The notes under the pieces: generated by a model | What the model saw: only the letters and a program-made list of their open reading frames with translations | The model's database searches: none | What the model was told of the DNA's origin: nothing | DNA from: Rhodococcus wratislaviensis | GTDB taxonomy: Bacteria; Actinomycetota; Actinomycetes; Mycobacteriales; Mycobacteriaceae | Length of the DNA: 64,000 nucleotides | Direction: 5' to 3' | NCBI RefSeq assembly: GCF_900455735.1 | Contig: NZ_UAUI01000024.1 | Coordinates: 1 to 64,000, forward strand | Shown here: positions 26,352 to 34,596 of the stretch, piece after piece | How positions within the stretch are numbered: the stretch's first letter is position 1 | Layout of the letters: every line of letters begins with the position of its first letter | Position numbers and translations under genes: made by a program

Positions 26352-28202
26352 TCAGGTGTAGAGATTCTCGAGTTCGTCGGAGAAATTGGTCATCACGACC
26401 TTGCGCTTGAGTTTCATGCTCGGTGTGATCTCGCCGTTCTCGACGGTGAGTTCCCGTTCGAGGATGCGGAACTTCTTGATCTGCTCCCACCGGTTCAGTC
26501 CGGCGTTGAGTTCCTCGACGTAACCGCCGATCAGGTTGCGCGTCTCCTGGGCGTTCGCGATCTCGGCGAAAGACTTGCCGCCCAGGTCGTGATTCTGTGC
26601 CCATTCGCCGATCGATTCGGCGTCGAGGGAGATCAGGGCGACGCAGTACGACTTCCCTTCACCGTCGACGATGAGTTCACCGACGTACGGGCAGATGCCC
26701 TTGAACGTGGCCGCCACGGCGGAGGGTGCGACGTATTTGCCGTTGGACGTCTTGAACATGTCCTTCTTGCGGTCGGTGATCCGCAGGTAACCGTTGTCGT
26801 CCAGTTCGCCGATGTCGCCGGTGTGGAACCAGCCGTCGTCGGTGAGCGCTTCGGCTGTGGCTTCGGGGTTCTCGTGGTATCCACTCATGACGCCGGGACC
26901 CTTGATGAGGATCTCGCCGTCGTCGGCAATGCGGGTCTCGGTGCCCGGGATGGGCCAGCCGACAGTGCCGAACCGGTACGCCGCCGGGCGGTTGACGAAC
27001 GACGCGGCACTGGTCTCGGACAGCCCGTACCCCTCGAGGACGACGATGCCGACGGCGTCGAACCATTGCGCGACATCACGATTGAGCGCTGCGGATCCGG
27101 AGATGAAGAACCTCAGGCGTCCGCCGAACCGTTCGCGAATCGTGCTGTACACCAGCCGATCCGCGACGGCGTGCTGAACCGAGTCGAGCAGCGACGGACT
27201 CTCGCCTGCCTGCTTGGCCTTCGACACCCGCAGTCCGACGCCGACGGCCCAGTCGAAGATCTTCTCCTTCGGCCCACCCTCCTCGCGCACGGTGGAGACG
27301 ATCCGCGCGTACGCCTTCTCGAAGATGCGGGGGGCCGCGCCCATGAACGTGGGTTTGACCACCGCGAGATTCTCGACGATCTTGTCGACGCGGCCGTCGA
27401 CCGCCGTCGCGAAACCGATCTGCAGCGGCAGCGTGAGCAGGACCTTCCCGAACACGTGGGACAGCGGGAGCCAGAGGTATTGCAGGTCGTCGGCGTCGAG
27501 GATGCCGGTGGCGTCGATCGCGGCCGCCTCGTACGTCCACGCCGAGTGCGACAGCCGCACGCCCTTCGGTCTCCCGGTGGTGCCGGACGTGTAGATCAGG
27601 GTGGCGAGGTCGTCGGGGTCGATCGCCTCGATCCGGTCGTGCACGGCGTCGGGTGTCTCGGCGAGCAGTTCTTCGCCGAGGTCGTGGAGCTGGTCGAACG
27701 TGATCACCCAGTCGTCGTCGCCGGGGTCGCCGTCGATCAGGACGACCTTCTCCACGTCGCCGAGTTCGCCGCGGTTCTCGCGCAGCTTGGCCAGCTGCGC
27801 GTCGTCCTCGGCGAAGACGATGCGACTGCCGGAGTTGGCGACGATGTAGGCGACGTCGCCGGCCGTGGTGGTGGGATACACCGTGGTGGTGGCGGCGCCT
27901 GCACACATGACGGCCAGGTCGGCGAGCACCCACTCGTAGCGGGTGGCGGATGCCAGCGCCACCCGCTGCTCGGCCTGCACGCCGAGGACGATGAGGCCCG
28001 CCGCGAGATTGCGCACCCGGTCGCCCGCCTCGGACCAGGTGACGCTGGACCATTGCTTCGGGTCCGCTGCGTCGACGTACCGGAACGCTTCGCGGTTGGG
28101 TGAGTGGGCCACCCGATCCACGAACAGTGCGGCTACCGACGGAGCCCGATTCTCGATCTTGGAGCGGTCAATGACCTCGTCCGACGCGCGCTGAGCTGCC
28201 AT
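26352..28202 (-). CDS. fadD15: long-chain fatty-acid-CoA ligase, FadD15-like
   Basis: 616 residues, an adenylate-forming enzyme. The AMP/ATP loop is IYTSGTTGRPKGVRLSH, the second core motif is VLEGYGLSETSA, and the hinge region holds DGWFHTGDIGELDDNGYLRI and TDRKKDMFKTSNGKYVAP. The C-terminal lysine segment is GEITPSMKLKRK. It activates long-chain fatty acids to acyl-CoA through an acyl-adenylate. Length and motifs match the FadD15/Faa-type soluble ligases of mycobacteria; the exact number is an inference. It is followed by the MerR gene after 39 bp. Confidence 0.92.
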   Translation of the reverse strand: MAAQRASDEVIDRSKIENRAPSVAALFVDRVAHSPNREAFRYVDAADPKQWSSVTWSEAGDRVRNLAAGLIVLGVQAEQRVALASATRYEWVLADLAVMCAGAATTTVYPTTTAGDVAYIVANSGSRIVFAEDDAQLAKLRENRGELGDVEKVVLIDGDPGDDDWVITFDQLHDLGEELLAETPDAVHDRIEAIDPDDLATLIYTSGTTGRPKGVRLSHSAWTYEAAAIDATGILDADDLQYLWLPLSHVFGKVLLTLPLQIGFATAVDGRVDKIVENLAVVKPTFMGAAPRIFEKAYARIVSTVREEGGPKEKIFDWAVGVGLRVSKAKQAGESPSLLDSVQHAVADRLVYSTIRERFGGRLRFFISGSAALNRDVAQWFDAVGIVVLEGYGLSETSAASFVNRPAAYRFGTVGWPIPGTETRIADDGEILIKGPGVMSGYHENPEATAEALTDDGWFHTGDIGELDDNGYLRITDRKKDMFKTSNGKYVAPSAVAATFKGICPYVGELIVDGEGKSYCVALISLDAESIGEWAQNHDLGGKSFAEIANAQETRNLIGGYVEELNAGLNRWEQIKKFRILERELTVENGEITPSMKLKRKVVMTNFSDELENLYT

Positions 28203-28252
28203 GTATCGATCTTAGGAACCGGGGCCGCTCGGGGGAGTGGTTTCGACGCAGG

Positions 28253-29563
28253 TCAACCGATCTCGGACGCCTCCTTGCGGGGTTTCGCGACGATGGCCAG
28301 AGACATGACCGCTGCGATCGCGCACAGTCCGCCCGCGACGTAGAACGCGGAGTCGTATCCGCCGAACTGGTCGCGCACCAATCCTGCGAGGAACGCCACG
28401 ATGCCGGCGCCGATCTGGTGCGACGCCAGCACCCAGCCGAACACGATTGGTGCGTCGCTGCCGAAGTGCTTGCGGCACAGCGCAACCGTCGGGGGGACGG
28501 TCGCCACCCAGTCGAGACCGTAGAAGATGACGAACGCGATCATCGGCGGGTGCACGGTGTTCGCGAACAGGATCGGCAACAGCATCAGCGAGATCCCGCG
28601 CAGCAGGTAGTAGATGCCGAGGAGCTTGCGCGAATCGAACCGGTCGGTGAACCACCCCGACGCGATGGTGCCGATCACGTCGAAGATCCCGATCACCGCC
28701 AGCAGGCTCGCCGCCGCAGTCACCGGCATGCCGTGGTCGTGGGCGGCGGGGACGAAGTGGGTGCCGACGAGTCCGTTGGTGCTCGCCCCGCAGATGGCGA
28801 ACGTGCCGGCCAGCAACCAGAACACCCGGGTCCGCGCCGCGGACACCAGCACCGTCACGGCCCGGCCCGCGGCACCGCCGCGACCGGTCGGGGCGGGTGG
28901 TTCCGCGACGTAGTCGGGTCCGGCGCCGTACGGGACCGCCCCGACGTCCGACGGCCGGTTGCGCAGAAACACGAGCACCAGCGGCACGACGGCGAGGGCC
29001 GCGAACGACACCGTCAGCGCCACGGTCTGCCAGTTGTAGTGCTCGGCGACCATCGCGAGGATCGGCAGGAACACCAGCTGTCCGGCGGCGCTGCCCGCGG
29101 TGAGGATGCCGGTCACGAGGCCGCGGCGGGCGACGAACCAGCGGTCGACGACGGTGGCCACGAAGGCGAGCGCCATCGAGCCGGTGCCCAGTCCGACGAG
29201 CACGCCCCACAGCAGAACCAGTTGCCAGGTGGCGGTCATGAAGACGGTCAGTCCGCTGCCGGCGGATACCAGGACCAGCGCCGCGGTGACCACCCGCCGC
29301 ATCCCGAAGCGTTCCATGAGCGCCGCCGCGAACGGCGAGGTCAGCCCATACAGCACCAGGTTGATCGACACCGCGGAGGAGATGCTCGCCCGCGACCAGC
29401 CGAAGTCTTCGTGCAGGGGGTCGATCAGGATCGAGGGCGCCGCCCGGAAGCTGGCGGCGCCCACGAGGGCGAGGAACGCGACGGCGGCGACCAGCCAGGC
29501 GTAGTGGAGGCGCGGCGGGGCCGTCTGGGTGGGAGGTGCCGGGGGCGCGATGTCGGACGTCAC
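28253..29563 (-). CDS. MFS transporter
   Basis: 436 residues with about 12 TM helices in two bundles of six, joined by a cytoplasmic loop containing PAPTGRGGAAGR. MERFGMRRVV after TM2 is the MFS loop 2-3 motif. SWFTDRF-type sequence (ASGWFTDRFDSRKL) marks the equivalent loop of the second half. The pattern resembles the monocarboxylate/oxalate-formate branch, which carries small organic anions. It is divergent from an AraC regulator with 71 bp between starts, so that protein probably regulates it. Substrate unknown. Confidence 0.9.
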   Translation of the reverse strand: MTSDIAPPAPPTQTAPPRLHYAWLVAAVAFLALVGAASFRAAPSILIDPLHEDFGWSRASISSAVSINLVLYGLTSPFAAALMERFGMRRVVTAALVLVSAGSGLTVFMTATWQLVLLWGVLVGLGTGSMALAFVATVVDRWFVARRGLVTGILTAGSAAGQLVFLPILAMVAEHYNWQTVALTVSFAALAVVPLVLVFLRNRPSDVGAVPYGAGPDYVAEPPAPTGRGGAAGRAVTVLVSAARTRVFWLLAGTFAICGASTNGLVGTHFVPAAHDHGMPVTAAASLLAVIGIFDVIGTIASGWFTDRFDSRKLLGIYYLLRGISLMLLPILFANTVHPPMIAFVIFYGLDWVATVPPTVALCRKHFGSDAPIVFGWVLASHQIGAGIVAFLAGLVRDQFGGYDSAFYVAGGLCAIAAVMSLAIVAKPRKEASEIG

Positions 29564-29602
29564 GACGGTAAGTCTGCGCGACGGTCTCCCCTCGGAACAG
29601 TT

Positions 29603-29633
29603 GCCAGAATGACAACATGTGAAAGAATCTGGC
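29603..29633. promoter_or_regulatory. inverted repeat in the MFS/araC promoter region
   Basis: GCCAGA (29603-29608) and TCTGGC (29628-29633) are reverse complements 19 bp apart, ending right before the araC ATG at 29635. It is a possible operator of the divergent pair. The evidence is symmetry and position only. Confidence 0.35.
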
Positions 29634-29634
29634 C

Positions 29635-30627
29635 ATGGTTGAACGTCATCGGGTGGTCGTGCTCGCCCTGGACGGTGTGATCCCGTTCGAACTCGGCATT
29701 CCGTCGCGGGTCTTCGGACGGGCGCACGACGCCGACGGGAACCCGCTGTACGAGGTGCAGACGTGCACAGCGGACGGACGGCCCGTGCGTTCGGACGCCG
29801 ATTTCTCGGTGTCCGTCGATCACGGGCCCGAATTGCTGGCCGAGGCCGACACGGTCGTGATCCCGGCGTCCTACGAACTCGGACCGGCCTACGACGACGG
29901 GCATCTGCCCCCGAACCTCGAGACGGCTCTCGCCTTCGTCCGGCCCGGCATGCGGTACGTCTCCATCTGCACCGGCTCCTACATCCTCGCCGCCGCGGGG
30001 CTGCTCGACGGACTGCGCGCCACCACCCATTGGCGCAACGCCGAACACTTCCAGCGGACGTATCCTCAGGTCCGGGTCGATCCCGACGTGCTGTTCGTCG
30101 ATGAGGGGCACATCCTCACCTCGGCGGGCGTCGCCGCCGGACTGGACCTCTGCCTCCACATCGTGCGCCGCGACCACGGCTCCGACGTCGCCAATCAGGT
30201 GGCGCGCCGATGCGTCGTCCCACCGTGGCGCGACGGCGGGCAGGCGCAGTACATCGAGCGGCCGATCCCGGAGTCCACGGCCGAGTCCACCGCGGCCACC
30301 CGGGACTGGGCGCTGGACCGGCTGGGTGAGTCCCTGACGCTGAGCCGGATGGCCGCGCACTCGAACATGAGCGTCCGCACGTTCACGCGGCGGTTCGGTG
30401 ACGAGGTCGGCACCACCCCGAACCGCTGGCTGATCACTCACCGGGTCGACCGCGCGCGACAGCTCCTCGAGACCACCGACCTGTCCGTCGACGTCATCGC
30501 CCGCGAGGTCGGGTTCGGGACGGCGGTGTCGCTGCGTCAGCACATGGGCGCCGTGCTCGGCGTCCCCCCGTCGGCGTATCGCAGAACGTTTCGGGGCCAG
30601 TCGGTCACGACGAAGGCACCGGCGTAG
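29635..30627 (+). CDS. GlxA family AraC-type transcriptional regulator
   Basis: 330 residues. The N-terminal ~190 residues are a DJ-1/PfpI-like domain (VVVLALDGVIPFELGIPSRV, then YVSICTGSYILAAAGLLDG, with the cysteine at the nucleophile-elbow position). The C-terminal ~110 residues are an AraC double HTH (ESLTLSRMAAHSNMSVRTFT and VDVIAREVGFGTAVSLRQHM). This is the GlxA/FtrA-like architecture, where the DJ-1 part senses a ligand and has no enzymatic role. It is divergent from the MFS gene, its likely target. Its 3' end overlaps the convergent membrane-protein gene by 23 bp. Confidence 0.93.
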   Translation: MVERHRVVVLALDGVIPFELGIPSRVFGRAHDADGNPLYEVQTCTADGRPVRSDADFSVSVDHGPELLAEADTVVIPASYELGPAYDDGHLPPNLETALAFVRPGMRYVSICTGSYILAAAGLLDGLRATTHWRNAEHFQRTYPQVRVDPDVLFVDEGHILTSAGVAAGLDLCLHIVRRDHGSDVANQVARRCVVPPWRDGGQAQYIERPIPESTAESTAATRDWALDRLGESLTLSRMAAHSNMSVRTFTRRFGDEVGTTPNRWLITHRVDRARQLLETTDLSVDVIAREVGFGTAVSLRQHMGAVLGVPPSAYRRTFRGQSVTTKAPA

Positions 30628-32005
30628 ATCCCGAGTCCTGCGCGGTGGCTGTGCGGGCCGGGCGGATGAGCAGTTCGAGTGCCGCCAGCGCGAGGAGGGC
30701 TATGAACACGATCCACAACACGACCAGTCCGGTGGGGTAGCGCCAGAACATCAGCAGCAGAGCTGCGACGCCGATAATGAGGCAGCGCAGTGGAACTCGG
30801 AGCTGGTTGGCCCACCGTTCCACCTCGTTCGGCGGTCGGCCGGTGCCGGACTTGCGGACGAAGTCCAGCGCCTGCCCGTATCCGCGACGCACGGCGGTGG
30901 CGGACGACGAGCCGCCGATGAGGAAGGCGCCGATCGCAATCACCAGACCGAGAACCGCGACCGCACGCAGACTCGTCCGCAACGGCACCAGGACGGTGTC
31001 GATGACCGCCGTCGCCGCGTCGGGAGACAGGATGTCGGGTGGGACGCTGTCGAGGTAGATGGCGCGTCCGACGAGAATCCCGATTGCGAGGACGAGCATT
31101 CCCAGGGCGATCGACAGGCCGGCGAGGGAGAGCGCGCGCAGCCGTCGGCCGGTGGGGGCGACGGCGACCGCGGCGGCGGCGCAGGCGATTCCCAGCCACG
31201 GCAGGATCGCCGACGCCTTGTCGAGGGCATTGACGGCGCGCTGCGCCTTGACCAGTTCGGGGGACTGGAACAGCACGAATTGCTTGTCCACCGCGGGGAT
31301 CTTGTCGGCAAACGCGAATCCACGCTCGGTCAGCGCGGCCTTCACCTTGTCGATGACGGTGCCCAGAGAAATGCTGACGGTGCCGCTCTGGTCGACCTCC
31401 ACCGAGCTGAGACCGTAGTTCCCCGTCATCACCGCCACGAGCGCGTTGTGCGCCGAACGGTTCGCCTGGATCCAGAGATCTTCGAACTGCTGCGACTGCA
31501 CGAGTGAGCTGACGGTGTCGTGGACGAAGTTCTTTGCCTGGCTGGTGATCACCGGTGCGAGGCCGATCACGGCCGCGTCCAGCCGGGGAGCGTTCGCTGC
31601 GAGATTCGAGACGTCGGTCAGTGCCTCGAGTGCGTCCTTGGTGAGCCCCTCGACGTCGACTCGGGTGAAGATCTCGTCGGTGATCTGGTTCGTGATATCC
31701 GCCTGGAGGGCCGGATTCGCTCCGAGGGGGGCGACCGTGCTCACGTAGCGGTCGGTGTCGAGGATCTGACTTCTCGTGAAGCGTGCGGTGACCGACGCGA
31801 GTGCGAGGACGGCGACCAGGACCAGCAGAATGGTGACGGCCGTCCAGCGCAATCCGTTCCGGGGTGGGCGGGTGACCGGTTCTGCCGGAACACCGGCGGC
31901 GGCGCCCGCGGCCTGTCCGCGCAGCGTCGCCACCTCGTCGCGCAACCGGAGGAGTTCGGTGCGTTCGTCCTTGTCGAGTGGGCCGGTGCTCGTGCCGTCT
32001 TCCAT
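30605..32005 (-). CDS. multi-TM membrane protein with large extracytoplasmic domain, unknown
   Basis: 466 residues. A charged N-terminus with a short coiled coil (KDERTELLRLRDEVATLRGQ) precedes TM1 (about residues 55-75). An extracytoplasmic domain of about 190 residues follows, rich in helices and without cysteine (DTDRYVSTVAPLGANPALQA, VTSQAKNFVHD-like segments). Four or more TM helices end the protein (about 265-450). Similar integral membrane proteins occur in other actinomycetes, but I know no assigned function. It starts 6 bp after the DUF7144 gene, so the two form an operon. Confidence 0.85.
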   Translation of the reverse strand: MEDGTSTGPLDKDERTELLRLRDEVATLRGQAAGAAAGVPAEPVTRPPRNGLRWTAVTILLVLVAVLALASVTARFTRSQILDTDRYVSTVAPLGANPALQADITNQITDEIFTRVDVEGLTKDALEALTDVSNLAANAPRLDAAVIGLAPVITSQAKNFVHDTVSSLVQSQQFEDLWIQANRSAHNALVAVMTGNYGLSSVEVDQSGTVSISLGTVIDKVKAALTERGFAFADKIPAVDKQFVLFQSPELVKAQRAVNALDKASAILPWLGIACAAAAVAVAPTGRRLRALSLAGLSIALGMLVLAIGILVGRAIYLDSVPPDILSPDAATAVIDTVLVPLRTSLRAVAVLGLVIAIGAFLIGGSSSATAVRRGYGQALDFVRKSGTGRPPNEVERWANQLRVPLRCLIIGVAALLLMFWRYPTGLVVLWIVFIALLALAALELLIRPARTATAQDSGSTPVPSS

Positions 32006-32011
32006 TGCGGA

Positions 32012-32410
32012 TCAGATCACTTCGGGGTTCCAGGTGGCGACCGCCCAGATCACGACGGCGTTCAGTGCGATGATCGTGATCGACCACGCGGGGTAGTAGG
32101 GCAGCCACAGGAAGTTGACGAAGATCGACAGGGCGCACAGCACCATCGCGGCGACACGTGCCCAGGTGGCCCCGGTGAACAGTGCCGCACCGACGGCCGC
32201 AACGATCACGCCGAGCACGAGATGAATCCATCCCCAGGTGGTGACGTCGAATTGGTAGGTGTACTCGATGCCGACGACGATCACGTCGTCCTTGGCTATC
32301 GCGGAGATCCCCTGGAAGAACTCGAGCACGCCGACGGTGACGAGAAGAACCGCCCCGCCCATCGACGTTCCCTTTGCCACACCTTGCTTGACCAGCGATT
32401 CATCGGACAT
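32012..32410 (-). CDS. DUF7144 family membrane protein, paralogue A
   Basis: 132 residues from the ATG at 32410. It has four TM helices. The signature strings are SLVKQGVAKGTSMGGAVLLV, FQGISAIAKDD, TTWGWIHLVLGVIVAAVGAA, LFTGATWARVAAM and NFLWLPYYPAWS. The conserved WGWIHL and TWARV segments define the family (DUF7144). Function unknown. It is divergent from paralogue B at 32576 and heads an operon with the 466-residue membrane protein. A third copy lies at 43498-43896. Confidence 0.9.
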   Translation of the reverse strand: MSDESLVKQGVAKGTSMGGAVLLVTVGVLEFFQGISAIAKDDVIVVGIEYTYQFDVTTWGWIHLVLGVIVAAVGAALFTGATWARVAAMVLCALSIFVNFLWLPYYPAWSITIIALNAVVIWAVATWNPEVI

Positions 32411-32575
32411 GACCGTTCCTCTTTCGTCACCGTACGAAATGAACTGGCGTAAGTAAGTATCCTCCGTCGGTTCCCCCTTTGTCTGGAAGATGCCCGGACG
32501 TACGCGTATTGACCTCGCTCTACGCGGCGACGGAAAATATTTGCAGGCCAAGGTATGTCCGGGAAGGGGATCGCG
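32411..32575. promoter_or_regulatory. shared promoter region of two divergent DUF7144 genes
   Basis: This 165-bp gap separates the starts of two paralogous genes read in opposite directions, so it must hold both promoters. It contains AT-rich patches around 32425-32460 and 32530-32545. I could not assign a specific sigma factor site or operator. Confidence 0.5.
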
Positions 32576-32983
32576 ATGTCCGACGAGTCGTTGGTCAAGC
32601 AGGGGGTCGCGGCCGCGACGTCCATGGTGGCGGCGATAGTTTTGCTCACTATCGGAATTCTTCATGTGCTCTCGGGCATCTCGGCGCTCATGAAGGACGA
32701 CCTCGTCGTCGCGGGCCCCGAGTACATCTATCAGTTCGACACGACAGCGTGGGGCTGGATTCACCTGGTGCTCGGTGTGATCGTTGCGGCCGTCGGTGTC
32801 ATGTTGTTCACCGGGGCGACCTGGGCACGTGTCGGCGCCATGGTGATCTGTGCTCTGTCCCTCCTCGCCAATTTCCTGTGGCTGCCCCACTACCCGTGGT
32901 GGTCGGTCGTCATGATCGTGCTGGACGTGTTCGTGATCTGGGCTGTCGCGACCTGGAAGCCGGGCTACGAGGAGCGGCTCTAG
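32576..32983 (+). CDS. DUF7144 family membrane protein, paralogue B
   Basis: 135 residues from the ATG at 32576, behind GGGAAGGGGATCGCG; an upstream ATG at 32555 would add seven residues that overlap that site. Four TM helices and the same family strings as paralogue A: SLVKQGVAAATSMVAAIVLL, TAWGWIHLVLGVIVAAVGVM, LFTGATWARVGAM and NFLWLPHYPWWS. The N-terminal nine residues are identical to paralogue A (MSDESLVKQ), which marks a fairly recent duplication by inversion. Function unknown. Confidence 0.9.
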   Translation: MSDESLVKQGVAAATSMVAAIVLLTIGILHVLSGISALMKDDLVVAGPEYIYQFDTTAWGWIHLVLGVIVAAVGVMLFTGATWARVGAMVICALSLLANFLWLPHYPWWSVVMIVLDVFVIWAVATWKPGYEERL

Positions 32984-33009
32984 GTCACGAACCCGTCGAG
33001 TACTTGACG

Positions 33010-33783
33010 TCAGGGCGCTGCCGAGTCACGGGCGATCCCGGGCTTCCGCCGCCAGCGAACCGACGCGGTCAGCACACGGATGCCCAACGAGATCAGGATC
33101 AGATTGCCGATGATCTGTGCCGACACCACCGCCCGCGCGGCCTCCGTGGTGGCCACGATGTCACCGAACCCGACTGTGGCGAACACCGTCAAGGTGAAAT
33201 AGAGGGCGTCGAGTCGGGTCAGCGCTTCGTTGAAGTTGTCCGGCCCCGAGTACGAGAGCAGAAAGTACGTCGTCGAGTAGGCGACGAGGTAGACCCCCAC
33301 GGTGACGGCCAACGCCTCTACTGCCTGCGCGACCGGGTACTCGGCATGCAGCACCCTGCGGATCTGCCAGACGTACACCGCGCAGACCACAGCGAGACCA
33401 CCGAGCACCATGGACACGGTGCGCAGGTTGTCCACCGTAGTGAAGGGCAGTAGGAAATATGCGCTCACCAGTACCACCGTGGCGCCCACCGGGCGCAGTA
33501 CCGCCGGCACCAGCACACGCACCCGCGCATGTCGGGAGAGACTTCGCACGCCGTCCTCGGCCACCGTCACCGCCCGTTTCTCGTCGTCGGCTGCGCTCGG
33601 ATCCGTTCGGGGCCCCACGTCGAGACCGCCCAGATCACCACCTTCTCGGCGATTGGTTCGAACTGAAGTCGCCACTTTCCAGTTTCCGCCGATCGAGGAG
33701 CCGACCAGAGCACATTGGTGGTCTTCGTCCTCCGGAGCGCAATTACCTGTCGATCGGCAGGGTTTCAGCGCAACCGAGTTCAC
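33010..33783 (-). CDS. two-TM potassium channel family protein
   Basis: Up to 257 residues. Four hydrophobic segments lie between about residues 95 and 240. The pore loop carries TVFATVGFGDIVATTE, whose TVGFGD is the K+ selectivity filter, preceded by LYFTLTVF as pore helix. There is no RCK/TrkA domain. The start is uncertain: the GTG at 33783 overlaps the stop of the upstream hydrolase gene (GTGTGA), but the first ~36 residues look unlike protein, and a GTG at 33675 would give 221 residues. A paralogue lies at 54503-55048. Confidence 0.82.
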   Translation of the reverse strand: MNSVALKPCRSTGNCAPEDEDHQCALVGSSIGGNWKVATSVRTNRREGGDLGGLDVGPRTDPSAADDEKRAVTVAEDGVRSLSRHARVRVLVPAVLRPVGATVVLVSAYFLLPFTTVDNLRTVSMVLGGLAVVCAVYVWQIRRVLHAEYPVAQAVEALAVTVGVYLVAYSTTYFLLSYSGPDNFNEALTRLDALYFTLTVFATVGFGDIVATTEAARAVVSAQIIGNLILISLGIRVLTASVRWRRKPGIARDSAAP

Positions 33784-34562
33784 ACGCCGAGTTCGTCACC
33801 CGGATGCAACTCCACCGCAACGACACCCGCCCGCTCGGCGTGGTGGACGAACTCGGCGCCCGGACCGAAGAACAGCCGGGGGCGCACGGCGTCGAGGCCG
33901 ATCGGCCACAGTGTGCCGTAGTGGATCGGCACCGCCAGTCCCGCCTCCACCAGACGCGCGACGACCGCGGCCCGAGACGGGTCGAGGTGACCCTTGCCGA
34001 GTGTCGGACCCCAGCCCCCGACGGGTAGCAGCGCGAGGTCCACGGGGCCGACGTGGTCGGCGAGGTCCGGGTACAGGTCGGTGTCGCCGGCAAAATAGGT
34101 CCGCCGGTCCCCCTCGACGACGTATCCGATCGCGGGCGCGAGCTCCGGGCCGCGCCGCCAGCGCCTGCCGTCGTGTCGGGCGGGCACGGCGCGCACCGTG
34201 ACCTTGCCGATCCTTGTCTCGTCGCCGGGTCGCAGCAGCACCAGGCGGTCGGCGAACTGGCGCAGCGCGGGCAGGCCGTCGATCGCCCGCCACGGGGCCA
34301 CGATCGGGACGTCCGGGTCGAGCAGCCGCAGCGACGGCAGGTGGGCATGGTCGGCGTGCAGGTGCGAGAGCAGTACGGCGTCCGGGTTACGCACGTGTGG
34401 CCCGATCGGCGCAGGCCCTCGGCGGCGGCGTAGGTGCGCGACGCGGTCGGTCAGCACCGGGTCGGTCAGGACGACCGTCCCGCGGTCCACGATCAGCGCG
34501 CTGGCATGTCCGAGCCAGCGCACACCGGATGCGGCGGCATCCGACCACGGCGTTGTGCTCAC
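33780..34562 (-). CDS. metallo-beta-lactamase fold hydrolase, UlaG/PNP-like
   Basis: 260 residues from a GTG at 34562; the longer reading to 35090 is antisense to the divergent gene and rejected. The metal motif is LLSHLHADHAHLPSLR (HxHxDH). Later ligands are visible in FAGDTDLYPDLADHVGPVDL (Asp) and VPIHYGTLWPIGLD (His). The start GVRWLGHASALI and the short length match the UlaG/N-acyl-phosphatidylethanolamine phospholipase D-like branch, which includes lipid phosphodiesterases. It is divergent from the phosphodiesterase fusion at 34597, with 34 bp between starts. Confidence 0.88.
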   Translation of the reverse strand: MSTTPWSDAAASGVRWLGHASALIVDRGTVVLTDPVLTDRVAHLRRRRGPAPIGPHVRNPDAVLLSHLHADHAHLPSLRLLDPDVPIVAPWRAIDGLPALRQFADRLVLLRPGDETRIGKVTVRAVPARHDGRRWRRGPELAPAIGYVVEGDRRTYFAGDTDLYPDLADHVGPVDLALLPVGGWGPTLGKGHLDPSRAAVVARLVEAGLAVPIHYGTLWPIGLDAVRPRLFFGPGAEFVHHAERAGVVAVELHPGDELGV

Positions 34563-34596
34563 ACCCTTACGATTCCAGATGACGAAAGGCGGTGCG

